A stretch of DNA of 64,000 nucleotides, from NCBI GenBank assembly GCA_022072225.1, contig JAJVIC010000009.1, forward strand, positions 982,482-1,046,481, read 5' to 3'. This stretch comes from Bacteroidia bacterium (lineage in GTDB: Bacteria > Bacteroidota > Bacteroidia > SXHM01). Both the position numbers and the translations under genes were made by a program. Below the pieces are notes generated by a model, which was not told the origin of the DNA, made no database searches, and was given only the letters and a program-made list of their open reading frames with translations. The first letter of the stretch is position 1. Every line of letters begins with the position of its first letter. Below are positions 23,968 through 30,998 of the stretch, piece after piece.

Positions 23968-24555
23968 TTATCTTTTCTTTTTTAAAGGTTTGCAGGTTTT
24001 GCAATAATCGGATAATGCTTCTAATTCAAACAATAGGTCGCTGTGTCGTTTAGTAAGTTTTTCTTTCTGGATACCAAGTTCTGTTTCTTTACCTGTTGTT
24101 ACAGCCTCATTAATATATTCTTTATGAATTATATCATAAATAGGCTCATAAAAATGCGAATCGGAAAAAGCACCTTTTTGTTCATAGATACGTTTGCGCA
24201 GTTTGCGTGCATATAACTCGCCAAGGTCAAACTCATATTGTGAGTAGTTTAATAACGCCTGAGCAATGGTATCGTTAGGTGCTACAAGTGATGATGCCTC
24301 GCGGTTAAATGTACAGGTTACATTGCTGTTAAAATTTTTAGTTGCCATAAACTCATAGCTACTCATAAGATAGGAAAACCCCATTACAACACCGGGGTGT
24401 ACAGTGTACATGTTTATACTTTGGTTACCTATTTCTGTTGATGCTGATTGAAAATCTGAATACTGCAATTTATAGTCTGCACTCCACTCAATTACATTCT
24501 GAGCCTGCAAAACTGAAGAAGCAAAAATAAAGACTATGATCAGAGCTTTATACAC
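23968..24555 (-). CDS. Secreted hypothetical protein, DUF922-like start
   Basis: A 195-residue protein with a signal peptide (1-18, ASSVLQAQ). The mature N-terminus (VIEWSADYKLQYSDFQSAS) resembles the entry strand of DUF922-type secreted putative metallopeptidases in Bacteroidota. The matching HExxH-like motif is not seen, so any peptidase role is doubtful. A long, charged, helical C-terminus ends with CKTCKPLKKKR, an unusual basic tail with two Cys. Function unknown. Confidence 0.65.
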   Translation of the reverse strand: MYKALIIVFIFASSVLQAQNVIEWSADYKLQYSDFQSASTEIGNQSINMYTVHPGVVMGFSYLMSSYEFMATKNFNSNVTCTFNREASSLVAPNDTIAQALLNYSQYEFDLGELYARKLRKRIYEQKGAFSDSHFYEPIYDIIHKEYINEAVTTGKETELGIQKEKLTKRHSDLLFELEALSDYCKTCKPLKKKR

Positions 24556-24623
24556 TTGTTGTTATTAATGTTGCTAAAATATGATATTAAGTACTACGGA
24601 ATGCAATCCAAACCTTTTTAGCT

Positions 24624-24745
24624 GTGGGATTTTAAATCCCAAAACTCAGCGGTCGGGATTGCAAATCCCGACCAACGCAATTTGCATATCCAAGCCAACC
24701 GGGAGGATGCCGGTTAATATAAGCGTAGCAAGATGCTACGCTCAA
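24624..24745. repeat. Cluster of three short palindromes beside the kinase-cyclase pair
   Basis: TGGGATT-TTA-AATCCCA (24624-24640), GGTCGGGATT-GCA-AATCCCGACC (24651-24673) and AGCGTAGC-AAGAT-GCTACGCT (about 24720-24741) lie in a row. They are variants of the REP-like words near 23.3 and 23.9 kb, and together fill most of the 24556-24826 gap. Confidence 0.65.
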
Positions 24746-24826
24746 CAGAGCCTACGCTCAACCGGGAAATGAACTTTCAGTCGAATGCCAAATTATTGCT
24801 CTTTGTTTATTAGCCATACGATTAAC

Positions 24827-25915
24827 TTATTCATTAATTCTAAAAATATCAAACGAACCTTTGATATTTTTCACATCTTTTAAAGTATCAATCTTCGTGC
24901 ATCTAAAATGGTCATCTATCCTAGACTTTGTAGTTACAGAAAATCGTATTTCTTCTTTTTGTGCCGTACTCTCTATTCTTGCAGCTAGATTTATATGAGG
25001 ACCAATAGCTGTGAAATGATCCCTATTATCAGTACCTAAATTCCCTACTAACACCTCACCAGTATGAATACCACAACCTAAACCAATATCAATATTGTCT
25101 GCTGTAACACGTTGCCAAATCTTTTCCCACTTTAAAAGAATAACATTAAATTCACGTCTTAAAGCCACCGCTGCTTCAATTGCAGCTATAGCATTCTTTT
25201 CCTCATTTTCTCCTTTTTCGTCAAATGCTCCAAATAGAGCCATAACTCCATCACCAATAAATTTATCCAATACCCCTTGTTTACTGAAAATTATTTTTGA
25301 TGAAGCTTCTAAATATTCTTTTAGAAAACCTGCAATTAAACTTGTATCGGCTTTTAATATTTCACTTAAAGAAGAGAAGCCTCTAATATCCCAAAATACA
25401 ATTGTTACAATTCTATTTTTAGGAGTTAATAATTCAGGGTTCTGTTTTATTTTATCAAATACTCCTGGATCAAAATATTTTTTGAATGAATCAATCTTTC
25501 TGCGAGATTCAAATGATTCCAATGCAACACTTCTAGTAAATATTGCACTTTTAATTTTATAAATTAATTCGTTAATTGTTGGCCCACCGACTGAGCTTTT
25601 TTCAAGGCAATCAAATGCACCTTTTTTAAATGCATCATTTCTATCAAGTATTTTTTCATATGCAGTAATAATAATAACCATTATTAAAGGGTCCCTTTTT
25701 TGCACTGCATTAAGTACATCAATACCTGCTGTTTCACTCTTCATCATTAAATCAGTCACTACAACATCTAATGTCACCGATTCATTAATGATTTTAATAG
25801 CCTCCTCTTCATTTGACGCTGTAATAATATTGGAATCCTGAAATTCATCAGAAATTGCATTTTTATAAGCTTTAAGATTGCCGGGATTGTCATCCACAAT
25901 TAAGATTGTTGCCAT
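24827..25915 (-). CDS. Response regulator fused to a class III adenylyl cyclase
   Basis: A 362-residue cytoplasmic two-domain protein. The receiver domain (1-125) has the acidic pair D8-D9, phospho-acceptor D55 (VVVTDLMM), T84 and K106. The class III nucleotide cyclase domain (about 165-320) keeps both metal Asp residues (D176 in FWDIRGF, D222 in GDGVMALFG), purine-selecting K218 and T302 (adenylyl type, as in CyaC/soluble AC) and the transition-state N309 and R313. It should therefore make cAMP, probably as a homodimer switched by phosphorylation. It lies 5 bp downstream of a histidine kinase and is visibly AT-rich compared with neighbours. Confidence 0.9.
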   Translation of the reverse strand: MATILIVDDNPGNLKAYKNAISDEFQDSNIITASNEEEAIKIINESVTLDVVVTDLMMKSETAGIDVLNAVQKRDPLIMVIIITAYEKILDRNDAFKKGAFDCLEKSSVGGPTINELIYKIKSAIFTRSVALESFESRRKIDSFKKYFDPGVFDKIKQNPELLTPKNRIVTIVFWDIRGFSSLSEILKADTSLIAGFLKEYLEASSKIIFSKQGVLDKFIGDGVMALFGAFDEKGENEEKNAIAAIEAAVALRREFNVILLKWEKIWQRVTADNIDIGLGCGIHTGEVLVGNLGTDNRDHFTAIGPHINLAARIESTAQKEEIRFSVTTKSRIDDHFRCTKIDTLKDVKNIKGSFDIFRINE

Positions 25916-25920
25916 GTTAA

Positions 25921-27474
25921 TTATTTTTTTTCTGTATTTATTGGAAGATAAATTTCAAACCTCACACCTTTATCCTTTTCACCATTTTCTATGATAAATC
26001 CCTCATGCAATTTAATAATTCTTTCTACTATCGCAAGGCCTAATCCAGAACCATGTTGATAAGTAGTATAAAAAGCTGAAAAAATTTGATGTTTCCGATC
26101 TAATGGTATGCCAATGCCATTGTCTGAATAAACAATTTTTATATAATCTCTGTCTTTTAATAAAAAATTTTCTAGATTTTCTTTCAAATTTTCAACTGTA
26201 ATATTTATAATTTTATCATGTGTTACTTCCTCAAAAAAATGTTGAGAATTTGAAATTAATTCATCAAAAACTTGTTTGATTTTTTCTCTATCTATAAACA
26301 AATGCACAGTTTCATCTTCTTTAAATCTTCCAAGGACTACAGTATCTTTAGTATTTTGTCTTGACACTAAAACTAATTTTTTATTCAGAATATCAATATT
26401 AATCTTAATGTCTTCTGGACTTATATGCCTACAAGCCTGCCTGATAATCTTCATTATGTCGCAATGCTCCACTCTTTTCTGATTTAGTTTAGTTAATGAT
26501 TTAAATTCACTTAAAACTTGCTTAGCTTCAATAATTGATTCTCCCATATCACCTAATAATTCTCTTGCACCCTTTATATCTTGTGCATTTAGTCTTTTCA
26601 GTATAGTCACTTTATTGGTTTCGATAGCATCAATTGGATTGCCAATTTTATGAGCCGCTTTCATTGCAACATCTTGCCAAGCAGAATCTCTTTCATCTTT
26701 ACTTGCAGCCTCCTTCACTAATTTCGCTTCTTCTTTTAAAGAACTTACTTCTCCAGATAGATCAGCTACTTGTGCCGAGGCATTAATAAAGTTTTTTTGA
26801 GCCCAACTAAAGGCAAGTAAATATATAATAATAATAAATGATAACCTAGAATATAACCCTACTAAAACATATAAATCATTACTTGCATTTTTTAAAACAA
26901 AACCAATAGCTGGTTGAGCGCCTAATAGTAAAAAGAGTATGATTACAGAGAAAAACGATAAAATTGATAATCCTCTTTTCCAAAAATTCATAAATAATGA
27001 ATAGGATAAGATTGCAACAGTAAATATTGACAAGACTAAATCTGGTACGTCTGTATATTTTGAATTGGGAAAAAATGACGCAATAGAAATTGTAAGACTT
27101 ATAGTAATTAAAAAGGCAACAACAAACAAAAATTTGGTTCTGTTGATATTTGTTATGACCCAGTTTGGTGCATGCTTTAAATAGATAGATGCTAATAAAA
27201 AACATAAACTATTCAATGAAGAAAATATATTTTTAATAATTTCAATATACTCGTAGTTGTAGAAATATTGAATAAATAAACCCCGTACTCCCCAGACAAA
27301 TAATGCTATTGCAAGAAATAAAAGTCCATAATCTTTATATTCATTTCCGGTCTTATTTGCATCAATGATTTTAGTATCAGTTTTAAAATATATACTCCAT
27401 AAAGATGCTATCAATATAAATGAAGTAAAAGAATTGAAAATTACTATCCAAGTGCTAAAACGAACTATATCCAT
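25921..27474 (-). CDS. Membrane sensor histidine kinase
   Basis: A 517-residue kinase. The N-terminal half has about seven hydrophobic segments (to residue 225) without a large periplasmic domain, resembling a 7TM-type sensor. A short coiled coil (SGEVSSLKEEAKLVKE) leads to the dimerisation box AAHKIGNPIDAIE with phospho-acceptor His275. The HATPase domain has an N box (VFDELISNSQHF), G1 (DNGIGIP) and G2 (GSGLGLAIVERI). It should phosphorylate the receiver-cyclase encoded 5 bp downstream, coupling an unknown membrane signal to cAMP. The AT-rich composition suggests acquisition. Confidence 0.9.
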   Translation of the reverse strand: MDIVRFSTWIVIFNSFTSFILIASLWSIYFKTDTKIIDANKTGNEYKDYGLLFLAIALFVWGVRGLFIQYFYNYEYIEIIKNIFSSLNSLCFLLASIYLKHAPNWVITNINRTKFLFVVAFLITISLTISIASFFPNSKYTDVPDLVLSIFTVAILSYSLFMNFWKRGLSILSFFSVIILFLLLGAQPAIGFVLKNASNDLYVLVGLYSRLSFIIIIYLLAFSWAQKNFINASAQVADLSGEVSSLKEEAKLVKEAASKDERDSAWQDVAMKAAHKIGNPIDAIETNKVTILKRLNAQDIKGARELLGDMGESIIEAKQVLSEFKSLTKLNQKRVEHCDIMKIIRQACRHISPEDIKINIDILNKKLVLVSRQNTKDTVVLGRFKEDETVHLFIDREKIKQVFDELISNSQHFFEEVTHDKIINITVENLKENLENFLLKDRDYIKIVYSDNGIGIPLDRKHQIFSAFYTTYQHGSGLGLAIVERIIKLHEGFIIENGEKDKGVRFEIYLPINTEKK

Positions 27475-28186
27475 ATATAATCTAAATTATCAAAGTAATA
27501 TTACAAAACCATTGCCCCAAGCTCTCAGTTAATCACAATTTCAAAGTATTGAATTTGCAATCTACTTCACTCACCAATTCCCTACTATGAGTAATGTTCA
27601 ACAGGTGTGGTTGAGCATTACTCCCCCTGTTCGAGATTTGCAATCCCATCTCACCTTCAATTTTACGTACAAATTTTATCCCCTTCATAGAAGAAATATT
27701 AATCAATCCCTTGCTGTGTTAGTTAGGCACAGGTAAAGGAGTATGTGGTTTTAAATACCAAGGGGGCACATGGTATTGGGTAGCAAGGGTATTAAATATA
27801 TTTTGTAAAAGCAAATAAAAGTATCATCGAATGACGAAAAATAAACCGAATATACGAATGCACACCGCCCATTCGTAATAGATACGTTATTCGTTGATTT
27901 TAAGCAGGAGATTGCTTCACCCCGCAGGAAACGGGGTTCGCAATGACGCCCTTCGACTACGCTCAGGATGACAAACAGTTGTTAAAAATCCTTAAAAAAC
28001 TGCCCGTTCATTACAAATTTGTCGCAGCAATAAAAATATTTAATTATTTAGCCGCAGATTATTAAAACACTAAGCGCATAGTAAACACGTTTACTTCATC
28101 ATCCAAAACCGCTTTAATCATTGTAACAGTTTTACGCTGTCTTTTATAACTAACCGTTAAAGGGCATTTTGTCAGAGCATAGGTAT
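27475..28186. other. Long intergenic region with degenerate repeats
   Basis: About 710 bases without a convincing gene. It holds GAGATTTGCAATCCCATCTC near 27630 (same word type as 24.6 kb), a GATTGCTTC...CGCAATGACG hairpin with the arms CCCCG/CGGGG (27910-27946), and a CCTTCGACTACGCTCAGGAT half-unit (27951-27972). The rest is AT-rich and featureless. It marks the edge of the kinase-cyclase segment. Confidence 0.6.
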
Positions 28187-28585
28187 ATGCTTTTGTCCGG
28201 CAGGGTTTGTTGTATCACATCGGCAGCTAAAACCAAAGCAATGGTAGCTTTTATTATTCCCGGCACAAAGAATGAGCTTGTTAATGAAGACAACCTGATT
28301 GTAGTGGCAGCCGAAGGGCGGGGTTGTTATTTTTATGTGATAACCAACGCACTTAAAAAGGAATGGAAGAAAATATATTCATCCTACAACCTGGGTCATT
28401 ATAAAAAGCAGGTAGGCGAGAGCAACCTGTTTGATGCGCACAGGAAGTATCTGGTGAACATGAAACAGGTTATAGGTTTTGACCATAAGTATATTCTGGA
28501 GTTTAAAATATACATCGATAAAGAGGTGCAGGTAGCCAAACGTAAGACTACGGCATTCCGCAAAAAGCTTAACAATTTACGTTAG
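28187..28585 (+). CDS. Stand-alone LytTR DNA-binding protein
   Basis: About 130 residues with a LytTR domain: an entry strand ending LIVVAAEGRGCYFYV (the usual I.yIeA.g.y), then the recognition core NLFDAHRKYLVNMKQV (R.YLVN signature) and the closing KRKTTAFRKKLNNL. LytTR domains bind DNA as winged strands and usually follow a receiver domain, which is absent here. The start is unsure: TTG 28169, ATG 28187 or ATG 28241; homology needs only the last. It may control the adjacent unknown genes and repeat arrays, since it is the only regulator in this accessory stretch. Confidence 0.7.
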   Translation: MLLSGRVCCITSAAKTKAMVAFIIPGTKNELVNEDNLIVVAAEGRGCYFYVITNALKKEWKKIYSSYNLGHYKKQVGESNLFDAHRKYLVNMKQVIGFDHKYILEFKIYIDKEVQVAKRKTTAFRKKLNNLR

Positions 28586-28734
28586 TTACATAAAAACGCC
28601 CGTTCGTTCGCGTTTTAGCCCGCTGGTTACAAATTTCCCTGCGTCTGTTACATCATCCCGCTCCTGCGCTGCGTTTGCCTGCACCTTTGTAGCCGTAAAC
28701 AAACAGCAAGCGACCGTTAACAAACAACAAAGGC

Positions 28735-28944
28735 ATGAAAACACATAACAAGATACAACTTACAAAAGCAGCAGGTCAGCAAACAGATGTTGCGTGTCAT
28801 TCTACACGTGTCGCGTGTCATTCTACACGTGTCGCGTGTCATTGTACACTTGTCGCGTGTCATTCTACACGTGTCGCGTGTCATTCTACACGTGTCGCGT
28901 GTCATTCTACACTTGTTGCATGTTACGCTGCACGTGACGCATAA
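28735..28944 (+). CDS. Possible small Cys/His-rich repeat peptide over the second 21 bp array
   Basis: A 69-codon frame with an ATG start, an 18-residue lead (MKTHNKIQLTKAAGQQTD) and about seven heptads of consensus ACHSTRV, ending in a natural stop. The heptad is the 21 bp repeat unit. The frame stays open through the degenerate last unit. Codon changes inside the array alter residues (Ser to Cys, Arg to Leu), so there is no sign of constraint. The opposite strand is also open (MTRDTCR repeats). Translation is unproven. Confidence 0.3.
   Translation: MKTHNKIQLTKAAGQQTDVACHSTRVACHSTRVACHCTLVACHSTRVACHSTRVACHSTLVACYAARDA
28792..28938. repeat. Seven-unit tandem array with exact 21 bp period
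   Basis: The consensus unit GCGTGTCATTCTACACGTGTC is 21 bp long. Four units are identical; units 3, 6 and 7 diverge. The dyad ACACGTGT and the paired CGTGTC words give it strong two-fold symmetry. There are no spacers. It shares the period, but not the sequence, of the 8.3-8.7 kb array. The rest of the 28586-29021 gap shows only A-rich words (AACAAACA-type). Confidence 0.9.
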
Positions 28945-29021
28945 TCGTTAACTCAAAGCAACAGACATTAAACAAAGAACAACGAATGAGTAACACATAA
29001 CAAATCATAAAAAACAATACC

Positions 29022-29666
29022 ATGAAAAAGAATTGGATAGTAGTACAAAAACTAATCAGAAAATCAGTGCCTGATCTTATAGAATATTGTCAGGGAGTAA
29101 TAACATTAATAACGCAGGGTAGTTACTTTAATCCGCCACCTCCTACCAACATGGGACCCACTAATCCTACACTGGCCGAAGCAACGGCTCACGTTGATGT
29201 GCTGAATGCAGCCTATTCAGCTCCTCCCGGTGGAAAACTGAAAACAAATGCGGTAAATCTGGCAAAGGACGATGTGCTTGCCGATTTTTTTCTGCTGGGT
29301 AACTATGTAGAAAGTGTGGCTAACAGTCCTGCCAACAAAGAAATAGGTGATGTAGTTATTGAAGCAGCAGGTATGGAATACAAGAGAACAGGATTGCCGA
29401 AACAGCGTGTTTTTGCAGTGGTTAACAGTCCTGCGCAACAGGGCAACATCATAGCGCGCACGGTAAAAGCGGGTACACGTGCTGCTTATGAGTGGCACTA
29501 TAAAAAAGCAAATGAGGTAAACTATCAGGTAGCAGCCATAACCGTACAGGCAAGTTATACCTACGTTAATCTGCAAAGCGGCAACCGCTACCAGTTTCGT
29601 GTAAAAACAATTGACCGCTTAGGCAATGTCAACCTTAGCCAGGTGCTGGAGCTGGTGGTGTTGTAG
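29022..29666 (+). CDS. Hypothetical protein with fibronectin type III-like C-terminus
   Basis: A 214-residue protein without a clear signal peptide. The N-terminal half is helical with a proline patch (NPPPPTNMGPTNPTL). From about residue 140, the strand pattern with Tyr/Trp landmarks (AYEWHYKKANEVNYQVA, TYVNLQSGNRYQFRVKT, VNLSQVLELVV) resembles one fibronectin III domain. Function unknown. It is followed by a similarly uncharacterised gene, with an inverted GTCATGCTGAG repeat unit between them; both lie in the accessory stretch with the LytTR gene. Confidence 0.65.
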   Translation: MKKNWIVVQKLIRKSVPDLIEYCQGVITLITQGSYFNPPPPTNMGPTNPTLAEATAHVDVLNAAYSAPPGGKLKTNAVNLAKDDVLADFFLLGNYVESVANSPANKEIGDVVIEAAGMEYKRTGLPKQRVFAVVNSPAQQGNIIARTVKAGTRAAYEWHYKKANEVNYQVAAITVQASYTYVNLQSGNRYQFRVKTIDRLGNVNLSQVLELVVL

Positions 29667-29694
29667 CACCATTATTACTAACAATGCGGTTGCT

Positions 29695-29754
29695 GTCATG
29701 CTGAGCGTAGTCGAAGCACAATAATAAAACCCTTCGACTACGCTCAGGGTGACA
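29695..29754. repeat. GTCATGCTGAG/CGTAGTCGAAG repeat unit
   Basis: The left arm GTCATGCTGAGCGTAGTCGA and the right arm TTCGACTACGCTCAGGGTGA are divided by about 20 bases. The ends (GTCATGCTGA and CAGGGTGAC) are the same as in the GIY-YIG-linked family while the inner arms differ, so this is a sister subfamily. Confidence 0.75.
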
Positions 29755-29794
29755 AAACGCCCACCCTATAACTAATAACTAATAATCACAAATC

Positions 29795-30496
29795 ATGACC
29801 ATCCAAAATCCCTATCACACCCTTGGTCCGCAACTGAAAACAGCGCTGGATTATATCATCGCCAATATGCCGCTAAGCCCCTCGTTTGATAACCTGAACA
29901 ATACCTTGTTCGATGCCTTGTTTGGCACTAATCCGCCCAGCGATAGCCTGGCAATTGTTTATGCCAAATCGGTGTTGCCTATGGTGTATAACAGCTACAT
30001 AGTCCATAGACCACAGTCCATAGTCCATAGTGGTGTCACCCTGAGCGTAGTCGAAGGGTATCAATCAAAATTTAATGAAAACCAACAGCTTGTTATAACC
30101 GAACTCTTCAGCAGCCTGCGCACTACTCCAACCGAATCCATTCCGCAACTCTTGATTGCCACCGATGAAAAAATTGCCACTTCGGGTTTATCGTTTGCCG
30201 AACAAACACCCTTGTTTGTAGCCACCGCATTAGGTAAAGCCGTTTATGAATACTGGCTGCTGAATATTCCGCAACCAAGTACCTGGGCTGCCTATATGGT
30301 AAACCCCGCTATTACCCCGCAGGCCATGGATGCGCTGAATTATAACAATGTAAGCAACTGGGTTTCGGCTGCTATGCAGGGTGCATTGTTAGGCTGGGGT
30401 TCTATCCATCTTCCCAAAATTGATTTTGTGGATATGACAGCAGCCAACATGGGTGCTATTGGTATGGCTGCGGGTAAGGTGGTGTTTAAGTGGTGA
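29795..30496 (+). CDS. Hypothetical protein carrying an in-frame repeat insertion
   Basis: A 233-residue protein of unknown family. N-terminal residues 1-65 (TLGPQLKTALDYIIANMPL...) and the C-terminal part (TPQAMDALNYNNVSNWVSAA) look like an ordinary soluble protein. Residues 66-90 (YNSYIVHRPQSIVHSG then VTLSVVEGYQ) are encoded by a CATAGTCC-word repeat joined to a CCTGAGCGTAGTCGAAGGGT arm. The frame continues unbroken after the insertion. Neither the protein nor the inserted loop has a known function. Confidence 0.65.
   Translation: MTIQNPYHTLGPQLKTALDYIIANMPLSPSFDNLNNTLFDALFGTNPPSDSLAIVYAKSVLPMVYNSYIVHRPQSIVHSGVTLSVVEGYQSKFNENQQLVITELFSSLRTTPTESIPQLLIATDEKIATSGLSFAEQTPLFVATALGKAVYEYWLLNIPQPSTWAAYMVNPAITPQAMDALNYNNVSNWVSAAMQGALLGWGSIHLPKIDFVDMTAANMGAIGMAAGKVVFKW
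29991..30064. repeat. Two intergenic repeat words inside a coding sequence
   Basis: The CATAGTCCATAG-type word (three near-copies) is followed by GTGTCACCCTGAGCGTAGTC. The latter is one arm of the 29695-29754 unit. Both are read in frame as about 25 residues. Confidence 0.75.
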
Positions 30497-30841
30497 GAGA
30501 CCTCATCCTCGGTCGCTCAAAGACCTCACCCTCTTATCCCTTTTCCGCCTGAGGCGGAGAAGCAGAGACACCTCACACCAGATGGCATAATACATAATAG
30601 GCACTTTGTGTGCTCGCGGTTGCCGTTCCCCTCTCCTCTAAGGAGAGGGGTTAGGGGTGAGGTAAAAATGAGAGGGCTTAGGTAACAGAGACCTCACCTC
30701 TTATCCTCTCCTGCGAGGAGAGGAAGCAGAGACACCTCACACCAGCTGAAAAAAACGGCAGATTGTGTGCTCGCGGTTGCCGTTCCTCCGCCTCAGGCGG
30801 AAGAGGGGGTCAGGGGGTGAGGTAAAAAGGAGAGGGGTTAG
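30497..30841. repeat. Two diverged direct repeats with CCTCTCC/GGAGAGG hairpins
   Basis: Copy 1 (30497-30686) and copy 2 (30687-30841) share AGAGACCTCA, AGCAGAGACACCTCACACCA and TGTGTGCTCGCGGTTGCCGT, each followed by a GGAG/CTCC hairpin and GGGGTGAGGTAAAAA. The hairpin arms differ (CCTCTCCTCTAAGGAGAGG against CTCCGCCTCAGGCGG). The words are the same as those found inside the Lhr gene. They fill most of the 30497-30998 gap; the remainder holds a promoter. Confidence 0.75.
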
Positions 30842-30926
30842 AGCTGACATAAAAAGCATAGAAGTTAGATACCTTACCCATGTAAGAATTTTATTTTTTT
30901 GCTCTTGCAGTCTTGTAATCGTAACC

Positions 30927-30934
30927 TACCTTTG
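30927..30934 (+). promoter_or_regulatory. TAnnTTTG promoter box for the SprB-repeat protein
   Basis: TACCTTTG fits the -7 consensus, with a TTG about 20 bases upstream (CTCTTGCAG) as a -33 element. The leader to the ATG at 30999 is about 60 bases. Confidence 0.55.
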
Positions 30935-30998
30935 GCCCTGAATATGCTTTACGGCATGTTTAGAAAACGATGTTATAAAACCTGAAATCCGCATCAAC

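Noticed and set aside
24827-27474. Mobile island with integrase or transposase
   Set aside because: The AT-rich kinase-cyclase pair has no recombinase gene, tRNA junction or direct repeats that I can see; only composition suggests transfer.
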